Origin: Petrosia ficiformis
Taxonomy: Eukaryota > Porifera > Demospongiae > Haplosclerida > Petrosiidae
Reading direction: 5' to 3'
Assembly: GCA_947044365.1 (NCBI GenBank)
Contig: OX345636.1
Location: forward strand, 26,029,466-26,093,465
Length of the DNA stretch: 64,000 nucleotides
The notes under the pieces are model-generated. The model made no database searches. It was not told the DNA's origin and saw only the letters and a program-made list of their open reading frames with translations. Positions 33,292-44,727 of this stretch are shown here, piece after piece (position 1 is the stretch's first letter; each line of letters starts with the position of its first letter). The position numbers were made by a program, and so were the translations under genes.

Positions 33292-33854
33292 CCGTAGATT
33301 GGGTTTTAATTGCGAGCATCTAATAATTGCGAATTGCGAGGTTTTGTAGAGCTCGCAATCAATTGATTCACAAGAAATAATTATCACATGACCATGTGGC
33401 AACGTGGCTACCTCGAGTGTCAAATCTAACAAGTGATTATATTCTACTAGTACAACGAGTCTTCGTCGATATTTTAAGCCTGTGACAAAACTACCATCAC
33501 ACAGCCAAACTGAGCTCCCGGCAAATGTTCTTCGAGACGTTAATCAGGCTGTAACAGCGGTGTTACAGAAAGAAGCTGGAGGAAATGAAGAAATTAGAGA
33601 ATCCAGAAAACGAGGTGAGAAGTTTACCTATACTCAAGCGTGGAAGGAAGGTGATGCTGGGAGAACAACTTGATGACAAAGTAAAAAAATACATTGTGGC
33701 ATTGCGAAGTGCTGGACCACACCCCTAGCCATCTTCAGGTTGGGGGACTGGTTTGTTTGTCCAATATTAACAAATGCAATTATTGGATTCGCAATGTATC
33801 TTGAAAACCCTCGTTCACAATTATTCAATCACGCAATTAATACCCAATCTATGG
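33292..33854. mobile_element. Pogo/Tigger-like non-autonomous element, 563 bp, TA duplication
   Basis: The left end CCGTAGATTGGGTTTTAATT and the right end AATTAATACCCAATCTATGG are imperfect inverted repeats of about 25 bp, flanked by TA (33290-33291, 33855-33856). Empty copies of the host repeat show TA at the same place. It contains a fragment of a pogo-like DNA-binding domain, so it is an internally deleted derivative rather than a random MITE. Confidence 0.9.
33482..33728 (+). pseudogene. Pogo/Tigger-type transposase N-terminal fragment
   Basis: The first frame reads VTKLPSHSQTELPANVLRDV then NQAVTAVLQKEAGG. From 33585 another frame reads MKKLENPENEVRSLPILKRG then RKVMLGEQLDDKVKKYIVAL-RSAG. 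The second half matches the linker and CENP-B-type HTH region of pogo-like transposases (KRGRPxLLGExLDxxVxxYIxxLR.AG). One frameshift at about 33583 and the loss of the DDE domain make it non-functional. Confidence 0.7.
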
Positions 33855-34060
33855 TAATTCTCAAAACCCTCTTTTTAATTTAATAAAAGGGCATGTAAGT
33901 TATGTCAAAACCAAAAAAGCACAGAAACAAGATTGGGATTGTACATTATCAACTAACCTACATGTACATTACATACACATGTAAGTATAAATAAATAAAT
34001 ATATATATATATATATATATATTATGTATACATGTGTATATATAATTATTTATTACCATC

Positions 34061-35207
34061 TAACCTCATGTAAGCTCCAATAACACTTGCAGCCTCTTTC
34101 GTGGGCGTGGGCAAGGCCAATGCCCACCCAAACTAACAATGTCGCACGTCCGGACGTCCCTCCACCGAAAATTCTCAATTTGTCGAAAACACATCATTTA
34201 CCTACAGATATATATTATATTGTCATCAACTGCAAGCCAGCCATCAATATATGACCCATATCTTAGTACAGTGTATGACGGAAATCTTGCTTATTTAGAT
34301 CATGTACAAACTAATATTAATACATTGATTCCTTTAAAACACATACATACATATCCATTTGCACATTACTAACTACAAATGCATCCATTAGTACACCTAC
34401 TTGCAGATATCTCGACTTTTGGAAATTATTTTGCACCTTAACCCGTACTTTTGCTATTTTTGTAGGATAGACTCTTTAAATTCTGCCAAAAAAAAGAAAT
34501 TTACAACAATGCCCATGCAATTAGTTTGCAACCCTTAAAGTGCCGTGCCCATTAACTCTTTCTCGTCTATAATTAAAATAGGCGTTTTCTTTATTAACCC
34601 AAATTTAATTAACGAAATTATGTGTGGGCGGAACGCTTAATACCTAATTCCCGTAACTAACATATTTTATAAGACTGAAGATTCTAACTTATTTTGTTGC
34701 GAAGAAGAGTTTTTAAGAAACAAATTGATGTAAAATTTACACTTCGCTATCCATAGGAAGAGAGCAAGGCGAGCACTTGTAAGTACAGTAGTCCGTGGGC
34801 AACAACCACTTTTTGTCTTGTCTGCATAGCACCTGCATTTTAAACAACAGTGACATTTAACTCACTAGTTAGACAGAAGACCTTCTTAGAAAGCCACTGA
34901 TACCAAAAACATGCTTTGCTAGCTGCAGGAAAGCAGAGGATGAGTGTTTAAAAATGTAGTAGTCAGAGGCGACGCCCATATTTAGAGTCTTCGTTTGGCC
35001 TGTACCTCCACTTTTTCACTACTATAAACCAAGTAAATGTCTTCTTTGTAGTGTGAGCTTGTTAGTTTGTTCTATGTTTAAAGAGTTTAGCATGAATTTG
35101 CACTTTGCTACACAGGTTGCAAATCTGCAACCTTGGCTAATTGTGGTGCATTGTCTAAAAGTTGCATATATGCAACTTTGGTTGGTAAAGGGTTAAATAT
35201 CAAGCTA
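34061..35207. other. Intergenic; fragments of block-type repeats
   Basis: 34200-34400 matches 23870-24090 (ACAGTGTATGACGGAAATCT...). TGCAGATATCTCGACTTTTG (34402) repeats 19604 and 24393. 34880-35040 resembles 58060-58200 (GAAAGCAG...GTAGTAG...). No gene is supported. Confidence 0.5.
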
Positions 35208-36640
35208 AAGACCTCTGGAATGCAACTTCACTCAATATATAAAATGCACAAACATATTAAGACACATACAAATAGATTCAACCCCATGTATACCATAATT
35301 ATTATATATACATATTTTGTCTGCATACCGTTACACAACATGTTTGGGATCTAGTGCAACATGAAGTATTCACATGTCTCACATAACAAAATCAATATGG
35401 CATGCTTTAATTATTTGTATGAAGATATGGTTAAATAATTAATTAGTTGTACTTCCACTTGGACTAATATTGGCATTACAAAGCTCATTATAATATATAA
35501 TATTATATTAGTCTATACAATTATTACATGTATCTCATTATTATAATAAGCATAATAATTGACAGTAATTGATAACTTTTTGTCTGGTTGTGCTGAACTA
35601 GATAACATATCAGTACGGAACCAAACTCTATTTGTGTATCATGAACCATGTCTATATGATCACTGATCATGTCACCTAAATTATTATTGGAAACCTTACT
35701 GTAAGTTTATAGTATATATTCTACCTATACAAACTATTTAAATATGCAGAATGCAATGTGATAATTATGAAACTTTACCTGTTTTGGTGATGTACATCCA
35801 TCTTATTTAATGGGTGTGGTCTATCACAAATGGCATCCGATCGTAAGCAGGTTGCTGTAGTGGCTGAGTCAAGAAACGGAATATCTTGATACTTGCAGAC
35901 CAGAATTTTACTATAATTGAGATTGGAATGGTAGAATCATTGTGATGTTTCAACAAAGATTTATCTAGAAAATGATAATAATATTATGAATATGATGAAC
36001 ATTTTGCTAGTTCTCTACCTTAACAACAATCTTTGGCCATTTTAAAGGTGTTGGTAGTCATAAAAACACTAGATATGAAAAGGTATGTGTGTATTAAAAC
36101 GTTTCTCTGCCAATTACCAGAGATTTCAGCTCATCACTTGCAATTGAAATGTATGGGCAGCCATTTATTTCCGTGCCATCCCTAATAGAAAGTACTACCA
36201 TACTCTCTGATGTACATACATGCACATATTTATATACATATTACTGTGTTAAATCATTGTGGTATTGGAATGCGAGATCACCTGCAATGATTTTCAGCTA
36301 CAGACAAAACACCGGCCTAGATTTCAATGGGTGAACATCCCATCCCCAAAGTTAATATTCACATACTCTTTTGTTGTTCTCCCTCCACCCGACAAATACA
36401 TTCCTGTATCAAGCACCACACAATTTACTTACACAATTTACTTGCTGTATTTAATAATTAAATTTAGGGACTGTAACTACAGTCCCGCCCAAAAAAAGGC
36501 AAAAATTGAAGAACTGAAGAAATATCTGAAGAATTGACTAAGCAACAGTTTAGCTGGGGCTTTATACTCCATGGGTGGTAGTGGGTATTGTGGGTTTGCT
36601 TTTTAATTACATTCATAGACACTTGTGGGTGCTACAACCT
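35208..36640 (+). repeat. Segmental duplicate of 4072-5510
   Basis: See 4072. This copy carries private sequence at 35470-36110. Within that, ATGGCATCCGATCGTAAGCAG (35833) opens a short frame MASDRKQVAVVAES that recurs, inverted and altered, at 44165-44208. Confidence 0.7.
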
Positions 36641-36731
36641 CCAAAAGCCTGTTTCTCTCTTACATGCTTGCGTAAACGGATATTTATGGAAAAAGTGAAA
36701 AATTTATAAATGGCTTTTCTAGCATTTTTAA

Positions 36732-37318
36732 GGTGGTACTAGGGAGTGGGCGGATGCGACTCCAATCAGTTTCAAAATAGAATATTATTATAATATGACT
36801 CTAACCTGGTGTAATAGCAACCTTCATATCTTCTGATCAGCTTTATATTGTCCTGTAATTGAAGAAATATGGTTAAAATCGCCATTTTTCCAATCGCAAT
36901 AAGTACAAAACCACGAAAGCCACACCCACCAATCATGGCGTGCACCAAGTACACTGTATTTTGAGAAAACAAATAGAGCCGTTTTCTGAAAATTCATTTT
37001 ACTTTTATAGTTACAAGAGGCTGAAGAAAGCTGAATTCTGTAGCTTTTCACTGAAACCATAAAATTTACCTTTCTAGACACTATCAAACTCCGATCTTTC
37101 TCAGAGACCAACTGCAGTTACCCCGCCATTGTTTACCACCCACCGCCCCCTCCACCACCCGAGTAAACTATCAGTCAAAACATTTAGGCCCAATAATTAT
37201 ACCCCCGGGTGGGTGTGGCTTCCAAAAGATACAGAATTGAACCAGATTGTATGCAGCAAGAAGCTGGCAAGACTAGAAACTGATTGGAGTTTCAACTACC
37301 CCTCCGCCTAGTACAACC
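36732..37318. mobile_element. 587-bp MITE with TTAA target duplication
   Basis: GGTGGTACTAGGGAGTGGGC...ACTCCAATCAGTTTC pairs with GAAACTGATTGGAGT...CCTAGTACAACC: about 43-bp inverted ends, roughly 80 percent paired. TTAA flanks both sides (36728-36731, 37319-37322). TTAA duplication is characteristic of piggyBac and Kolobok superfamilies; the termini do not settle which. Frames inside are not convincing. Confidence 0.85.
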
Positions 37319-37499
37319 TTAAAACTGTAAACGACTGAGATAACAAACGCCTTTCTTGCTGCTGTTGAAGATGACTTTTAGAAAGGAACTAAAGAAGCTG
37401 CAAAGCAAACCTGGTAACCAGGCAATGTGTTGTGATAGTTTAAATGTCTACGTCTGAAAGTCTATCTGTATAAAAGTGATTAATGCTGGTAATTACAAT

Positions 37500-38984
37500 T
37501 TAGATCTTTTCTACTTGGTGTACTTTAATGATGAAGATTGTGTCAGTGGTAAATAGCAAGGCTGTTGTTACAGCAGGAGATATTGACATAGGATGTTTGT
37601 GTGATGTGAAAGAGAGAGGGAAGCTATACAAAGGAACTATTGTGTCATTTGGTAAGACTATAATTATATATAATTATGGTGACAATAATTTTTACAAATG
37701 CCTTTCCAGGTACAAAGGAAGATGTAAGAAATGTTGAAGAGCAATTTCTATTGGGCAGCTACACTCCACAGTTTTTAAAAATAAATTCTGATGATTCCAT
37801 AGTACCTGCTGCACCTTCATCAAAAAAGAGAAAGGTAGCAAAAAAAACAAAAAGAGAACACAAACCCTAAGAAGGCATCATCTACATCAAAACAAATACC
37901 AAAAGCCCAGAAAACAGCTGATACCAAAAAAATGTCTACAGCAAAGAAAGGTTTGTGTACTTGTTACCTTATTGTCCCCTGCATGTATTGAGTCATTATT
38001 ATTTGTACAGAAAAACCTCAACAATCCAACATTAAAGTCTTGTCTGTGTCCCAGCCTATCACAATAACCAATAGCAACCAGCTGACATCTTCACCTAAAC
38101 TCGTTCAATCTACCAATCCACCACCAAAAACCACCATTAATCAACCATCAGCCATCATTGAGCAACTAGCAACCACCATCAGTCAACCAACATTACTAAT
38201 GAACAACCAACAGTCAACATCAATCAACCAACATTCACCATCAATCAACCAACATTCACCATCAATCAACCATCAGCCACCATCAATCAACCAACAACCA
38301 CCATCTTTCAACCAACAGTCACCATCAATCGATCGATAGCTGAACATGAAACAAAAGAGGTTACTGTGATCAGTTTTTATATGATCAGTATTCTGATGAA
38401 TGTGCAACATCACAGGCTGATGAGATTTCTTCTTTAAAGAAAACTGTTTTTTCTCTAGAGCAGAAATATTTTAAGTCTACTAAACAGAGTGATGATTCTA
38501 GAACAAAGTACAAAAAATCCATCAGTTAAAAGAACAGGAGAGGCAAACACCCCTTCGTTCAAATCAACCATCATTGGATTCAGTAATACCATTCCAGCTG
38601 TCTACACCTCAGCACTGCACCCAGTCTACACCTCTTTTCTCCACCCAAACCACACCTCATCAGACTACCCTATCAACAACACCTGCAGACATTTTAATTG
38701 AACCAGAAAAGGTAATACAGAAATATCATAAGATGACAGTCTTGTCAAAAATAGGCAGGCTTTCTGTTAAACTGGCTAGAGAGTCATATTTTGGACCAGC
38801 ATTGATGAAACAATGCACGGTGTTTGGATGTCAGGACAAACCACCACTGCCTAAAGATGATGTAGAAAATCTAAAAAAGATGTTGCTATCACTATATCCA
38901 CAGTTTCGAGGGACTCCTTTAGAGTTTGAACCAGCATGGAAGACCTGTGTTGATTCAATTAACCATGCTTGTTTCACTCTTTGA
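37500..38984 (+). pseudogene. BEN-domain protein gene, frameshifted
   Basis: Plus-strand exons: about 37506-37651 (donor G|GTAAGA), 37710 to about 37960 (acceptor TTTCCAG, donor G|GTTTGT) and 38011-38984 (acceptor TTTGTACAG). The N-terminus reads LVYFNDEDC then VSVVNSKAVVTAGDIDIGCL. A Lys-rich linker and a tandem SINQ(H/Q)SP repeat follow, then a coiled coil (ADEISSLKKTVFSLEQKYFK). The C-terminus, SKIGRLSVKLARESYFGPAL then MKQCTVFGCQDKPPLPKDDV to WKTCVDSINHACFTL, fits a BEN domain, a DNA and chromatin-binding module. At least four single-base frameshifts are needed (near 37540, in the A8 run at 37841, near 38340-38370 and in the A-run at 38512). It is a recent pseudogene or contains sequence errors. 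Confidence 0.7.
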
Positions 38985-39263
38985 GCTAAGGCCTTAAATT
39001 AACTTAAGTAATACACATGTAATTTGTAATAAATTTCAGTCATTAATCAGACAAACGTGTTCTGTTATAAATTTAGTAATTAAAAAGTCTATAATTATTA
39101 ATTTGAACTATAATAATCAATAAATATAAGAATGAACTAAACTAAAATAACTAAGATCAAGATATAATATTATTAGATAGATTTCACATAACATTTACCA
39201 CAATAAATTGCACATAAACAAACTAAATTAATATACAACACACGTAAATCGAAAAATTATTTA

Positions 39264-39430
39264 TTAATATCCAGTGGGTCCCCCATTTAACTGTATTAAT
39301 TTTGGTACAACCTTCTGAGTAGCAGTAGTTTCATTATCAAATTGCTCCACAATCTGTTAAACCTCAGGTGTGATTTTTGACGGTCTTCCTGATCTTGGTT
39401 GATGCCTGATGCTCCCTGTCTTCGGATCTC
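39264..39430 (-). pseudogene. Tc1/mariner-type transposase HTH fragment
   Basis: The minus strand reads GDPKTGSIRHQPRSGRPSKI then TPEV, a stop, and QIVEQFDNETTATQKVVPKL. GSGRPSKITPEVxxIVExQ is the second helix-turn-helix region with GRPR-like hook of Tc1-type transposases. The catalytic domain is absent and a TAA interrupts the frame. Confidence 0.6.
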
Positions 39431-39963
39431 CTAAAAAGAACGGCAGCAGGAAGTAAATAGGTGGGTGTGACCAGAACACTGTCACGCGGTCAAAGCAACA
39501 GCCATTTTGCACTTCCTGCTAGAATGATGTGGGCGTGGCCATGTGCTTTGATGTTTGTTGTAGATTCATTATGACGTGTTAGTGATTTTGTTGTAGTATA
39601 GAGTAAAGTGTCAATTATCGGACACCACCCATACTCGGACGCTATAGCGCTCTCTTTACCACTGCAACTGGAATTACTACACCATAGTAAGAAAGTATAC
39701 TAAGTAATATCTCTGCATACCAAGATTCATGATGATCGCTTGCTTGGTCTTAGAGTTATAAGCTTGCAAAAATGAAATTCGGACTCACCTATGATCGGAA
39801 AAATTAATATGTTGACGGACAGCTATCCATACGTCTTATAGAACTGCTGGAAATAAATGGTTACTGTACCATAAGCTGCAACAACATCTACTCTAGTCAT
39901 AAACCAAATCTCGTCTCTTAAAGTTGCTTGACTGATTTTTTGTATTCAACTATCTGGACCAAT
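39431..39963. other. Intergenic
   Basis: No gene is recognised. TCAATTATCGGACACCACCC (39610) and ATGATCGGAAAAATTAATATG (39790) look like pieces of a repeat but could not be paired. Confidence 0.4.
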
Positions 39964-40104
39964 CAATAATCGGCCACGCCTTTTTGTAAATAGTACAGTG
40001 TTTAATTGGAAGTATAATTTTTAGAATGTTTTGGTGACCAATAAAATTAGAAGAATTTCCAATTGAACTCTATACTAATTACAAAAAGGTGTGGCCGATT
40101 ATTG
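39964..40104. mobile_element. 141-bp foldback MITE
   Basis: CAATAATCGGCCACGCCTTT...ATTGGAA and TTCCAAT...AAAGGTGTGGCCGATTATTG are inverted arms of about 47 bp around a 45-bp loop. Confidence 0.85.
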
Positions 40105-40948
40105 TTTCCATTTCCTAAACAGAAAATTACAAATTTTTTGTTTGTATAATTAGTATCAGTTTACCATATCAAATAGTGTAATAGGCCATGGATCACCTTT
40201 GTATTTTCATACTGTCATTATTTTATATTACACAACAATAAATACCACTCTTACTCATCTGATTCTCTTCTATCCAGATGTGGAAAGCTGGAGATATAAC
40301 TGTCTTTCCCCCATTTGATTTGAAACCGGTCGTCATTCTCATAATCTGGCTCATTTATGAAATCAGGTACCAGGTATCCTTTTGCTATTGGGTCAACAAC
40401 ATTTATATGTATACATAAACATTAAACCCATATAATTCAATTAATGTCCACTGTAGTTTCAGTGCATTTCGTGAAAAGCATTTTACATGTCAGTTATGCA
40501 TTGAATCCTACCTTCACACACAGTTGATAGCTTTTGAACACCATCACTGTGTACAATAGCCTCTGCTATATGTTGGCTTTGGAGTTTAAACTTTATGTCT
40601 ATGTGTAATAGTGAATACCTTGACAGTATTTTTTTACATATCCAATTACAGTACTTCATATTCTGTTGTTAATTGACATTTGTATAATACATGTAGGAAA
40701 TTGCTCTTTGTCTAACATACATCAGTATGGAGGATGAAACCTTCAATGAAACCTTCAATGTCAATTACATTTGAGGCATACTGAATACCGCTACATGAAA
40801 CATTATCATTTATTAAAAGATAACTCACTTTGGAAACAAGTAAGGGTGATTCATCTAATGAGAAATTGTCTTTTATGATATTACATATATAAGAGCATAA
40901 TTGATTATCAATTAGTACTGTAATATATCAACATCATCTACCATTGTG
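40105..40948. other. Intergenic downstream of the PHD gene
   Basis: AT-rich, with no frame or repeat I can support. It could hold the 3' UTR of the PHD-finger gene. Confidence 0.4.
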
Positions 40949-42256
40949 TCAAATTTCCCAGTTGTTATACTTTCGAGCTGTGTGTTCCTTGTTACACCTC
41001 CACATAGCAATGGCTTTTCTGTTATTATGTACATGTATATACAAGTATTGTTTCTTTAGGTTTGGTATAATTACAGTTTTAAATTACCTGAAGGTGAGTA
41101 TATATTTTTCATGTTGCATATCAGGACAGCCACATGCATCATAAACAGTATGTGGATCTGTTACATTCACAATTGTAGTATTGTAGTAGTCATTATAGCA
41201 ATTTTGCTCATACCTTCATGATAAAGAGGGCTGTTGCAGTCCTTGTGAGAGCAAACTTGGCAAATAAATGTGTTAATTCCTTCTGCTTCCTCCTTAGTGA
41301 TGTTAATGCACTCCAGATGATAGAATTCACCACAGTAATCACACATGATCATAAGTCTAATTTTACAATAATTAAGTACTAACTCCTTTTATTTTACAAC
41401 ATAGTAAACAAACCTTGTCTCATCATGTGGCTGCTGACACATGCAAAACAATTCAGGGTCTTCATCACAATCTTCTTGTCCACACTGTCGATGTTTAATT
41501 GTCAAAAGAGAAGATAAAGTAGTGATTAATGACATACTTTAGCCTCTGATTCCTCATCATTAACAATAACCTCTTTTACATCTATTACTCTGCTTTTACC
41601 AGTGGGTTTTTCTGTAGTCTGAAGTATTGACATTTGGATAATTAATGCAAAGCTAGTGCTGATCATTAGATTTTTTAAGTGTTATACTACATTTTCCAAT
41701 GCACTCAATACACTTCATTGGTGCATATGATTTGACTTTGCTACTGCCATAAATATAAATTGCAAGAGACAATATTTTCTAACTTACTGCTGCTAGTTCT
41801 TCTACATTACTTTGCACTTTAGTTGTGTTATGCTAAAAAGTATGCACGCAAAATAATTAATTATTAAAACATTTTTGTAAGTATTTGTATTATTTCCTCC
41901 ATACTCTTTAACCTTGAAGACCACAATGCATGCTGTTATATACTACTTATAAAACATAATAATTACTGACTTTATTACTCTCTATAGTTTCTTTTTTAAA
42001 TCCTCTTAGGTTGTAGTACCAGTAATTGCTCACTGCAACAAAGGATTTAAATGATGGTTTCTTGCGTCCATACACCATCCTTGCAGCTTGTACCCAGTAA
42101 CCATTATCAATTCTTGAAGCTCTTGGTGGTGGTAATCCGTGTGTCAGCATAAACCTACTTAACTTCTCTGTATCTACTTTGTACTTGTTTTTAGGTGGCT
42201 ATGAAATCAACTTTAAAATGAACATAGACAATTATGCACATAGTAGTACTCACCAT
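40949..42256 (-). CDS. PHD-finger protein, eight predicted exons, 236 aa
   Basis: Exons (minus strand): 42256-42254, 42198-41971, 41832-41788, 41618-41538, 41484-41414, 41356-41214, 41157-41088 and 41018-40949. All have GT-AG sites and phases agree, giving 711 nt with stop. Exon 1 would contribute only the ATG, directly before GTGAGT; this is the weakest point. Residues 133-178 hold a full C4HC3 PHD finger (C133, C135, C148, C151, H156, C159, C175, C178), with LFCMCQQPHDETR and MCDYCGEFYHLEC visible. PHD fingers usually read histone H3 tails, so a nuclear chromatin role is likely. The N-terminal 77 residues (FMLTHGLPPPRASRIDNGYW, YGRKKPSFKSF) are unrecognised. The tail ends RKAIAMWRCNKEHTARKYNN-WEI. 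It is the most intact host-type gene here. Confidence 0.75.
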
Positions 42257-43877
42257 TTTCTTTACAGTAACTCAAAACTAACTGCATGACTAGTATACTA
42301 CACTTATCTATAGTAATCTACAGGTGCATGCATGCCATGGCATTCACATGTCAAACTTTATTTGCAGCTAAGGTGGGAAATCATTTACACTTCTTTGCAA
42401 ATGTTCATTTGCACTTCTCAAGCCTAGTGATCCTTCCTTAGCAGCTGTGGTGTCCATTGACTGAGTTTATGCATGCAAAAACCATACTGAGCAAGACCTA
42501 ATTGATAGTCTCAATCAAATTATTGTTATTCACTAATCTATTTGAAGAAAAACTACAGAGTGAGATGCAACTACTAGTGCCTACATTTAAGTATGTACAT
42601 GTACGACTATGTAACTAAACTGTGAAACCATAGGGAAGGTAAACTCAGTACATGTACATATATATCATCAACCATGCATAGGAACGCACTAAAGCATACA
42701 TTGTACTGAATATAATGAACTTGTTTCACTGAATTGTATAGTTTCCCTTGTCTCATTGCTAGTGGATTAATTATACAAGGTATTTCAGGGGTCTCATTAC
42801 ATTAGAACCCACCTATAAAACACTAAATTCCTTCACAGATGGTTTGTGTTGATTTGAAGCTTGTAGTTCCTATAGAAAGCTTAACATAAACCAAAGATCA
42901 AAGCCAGTGTAATGATCAAAAGTGGGTGTAACTTGAAAACAGTATACCGAATGGGAAAACTTTCAAAAAATATGAACTCAGCACACTAAAATACATCATA
43001 TCAGAAAGTGGAACAACTGTTGCATATTTATTTGCCGATATCATATTTTTGAGTCACCGTCACAATAATACCCTCTATACCACTGTCATTTTTTCCAGAG
43101 TTTTTTAAAAACTAGCATTTTGGACAGTAGTTCCACATACTGATGTAGTGATCTTTGTCTAGTGTAGACTAAGCCAAATTCATATCATAATGCTACTGCT
43201 TTTCATGAAGTAGTGTTGCACTATTATTATGCAGTTAATTTAATTTGCGTTGAACAAAAACCTTTTACAAACAAAGTATTAGAAAATTGTATAATAAAGT
43301 AATAACTAGAGTCTATTTTTTCAAAAGTAAAGTGTTTGTTTCATTAAGTTAATTCTGTCGTGTTAATCCACATCGTCTTGTCATGTTATATCTGTGTATA
43401 ACAATGGGTACAATAAATAGATTATACACAGTGATAACTAGAATAACTAACCATGTTTGTTCATAGACAATATCTCATGTAATATCTGTGTATTAAAATA
43501 AATACAATAAATAATTTATATACTGTAATAACTAACCATTATTCACACCATAGTCTTTACAAAATCTTCAAGGCAGGAAGTACAATTGTTGCAAAAGAGT
43601 ATTCAAAAGAACATTCATTAGATTCCTGTCAAACCACAAATTTGTGGGGGGCAGTTCTTGATGATAAGTGCCTTAGGAATGTTCTGTTGGTGAATGTGCT
43701 TCTCACTTCAGCCAAGTATATTATTCTTCACTATTATTCCTCTTTTTCAGAAAAATAGATTTCTACTTTTCTGGAGCTATTAAAGTAGTTGTAGCACAAA
43801 TACAAATATATTTTAAGTTAAATTCAGGGGAACAAACTTTGTACTGTAATGTTTCTTGACCTAGACAACGAGCCATA
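42257..43877. other. Intergenic upstream of the PHD gene
   Basis: The 5' UTR and promoter of the PHD gene should be near 42260-42400; no clear TATA or initiator was identified. The rest is AT-rich with no gene. Near-repeats TATCTGTGTATAACAATGGG and AATATCTGTGTATTAAAATAA (43390-43500) suggest a small local duplication. Confidence 0.4.
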
Positions 43878-44164
43878 GTCTTGCAAGGCCAGCCCCTCAC
43901 ACGCTACAGGGAAGAGGGTCTGGTCAAACTCGCATGTTGCATTCGTGTTTAACACGCCACAGTTTTTGTGGAGTGTTGACCACATGCAAAGTGTATAAAG
44001 TATGTCAGCACCTCAGTTTTAATTAATTTCACCCACTTAAGAAACCTGCCCCAGCTGCTGACTGCATACTTTATACACTTTGCCTGTGGTTAAACACAAA
44101 TGCAACATGCGAGTTTGACCAGACCCTCTTCCCGCGTAGCGTGTGAGGGGCTGGCCTGCGAGAC
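43878..44164. mobile_element. MITE, GTCT...AGAC family, nearly palindromic, 287 bp
   Basis: GTCTTGCAAGGCCAGCCCCT and its continuation to CATGTTGCATTCGTGTTT are mirrored from 44085 to 44164. A second inner pair (CAAAGTGTATAAAGTATG with CATACTTTATACACTTTG) makes most of the element one long foldback. TA flanks both ends. Confidence 0.9.
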
Positions 44165-44256
44165 TATTTCAGCCACTACAGCAACCTGCTTATGATAGGA
44201 CGCCATTTTTAATAAATTACACCCTTTTAAACACACCCATCAATTTTAAGAGAATT

Positions 44257-44499
44257 ATGGATGCTATTATGGAGATAGTGTTCTACAAAATAGATAAGTT
44301 GTATAAAGTATTATACATATCACCACTTCCACAAATAGCAAAATTTGTAAACCCAACTGTCCATGTACAAATCATTAGTATAACTGAATATGCTTCTGCA
44401 CTGCATATCAAATATCCGGCCGTGGCAAAATTTGTAAACCCAGATGATACTGAAACTGTCTATGTACAAATCATTAGTATAACTGAATGTGTTAGTTGA
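44257..44499 (+). CDS. 80-aa ORF with an internal repeat
   Basis: From an ATG the frame encodes two near-copies of AKFVNP...V(H/Y)VQIISITE(Y/C), separated by about 25 residues; the DNA repeats as well (GTACAAATCATTAGTATAAC). It lies upstream of the kinase fragment on the same strand. The frame could be a degenerate exon of that gene or a chance product of the DNA repeat. No family is recognised. Confidence 0.3.
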   Translation: MDAIMEIVFYKIDKLYKVLYISPLPQIAKFVNPTVHVQIISITEYASALHIKYPAVAKFVNPDDTETVYVQIISITECVS

Positions 44500-44727
44500 T
44501 CACTCTCAGATAAGAAATTTCATCACAATTATACCACTAATTCATTGTATACAAAAATAATAAAAAACATTTTAAAAAATGAAAGAGTACGTAGGGATAC
44601 ATATTATCATAGAATTGAAACAAGAATAATATAGAAACATGTTCAAAAATGAAAGAGGATATAGGAATTGTAATAACAATTGAAACTTGAAGATTGGGAT
44701 TATTTTGTGATAGTTATGCTTAAAACA

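Larger units (their letters stand above)
33200..34060 (+). repeat. Dispersed repeat R2, copy split by pogo-like MITE
   Basis: R2 reads AAACTGTTCCTTTAGATG to TAAACTATA, is broken at 33291, and resumes at 33855 with ATTCTCAAAACCCTC and AATTTAATAAAAGGGCATG. The unbroken copy is at 3595-3815 and an inverted one at 54145-54335. Confidence 0.9.
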
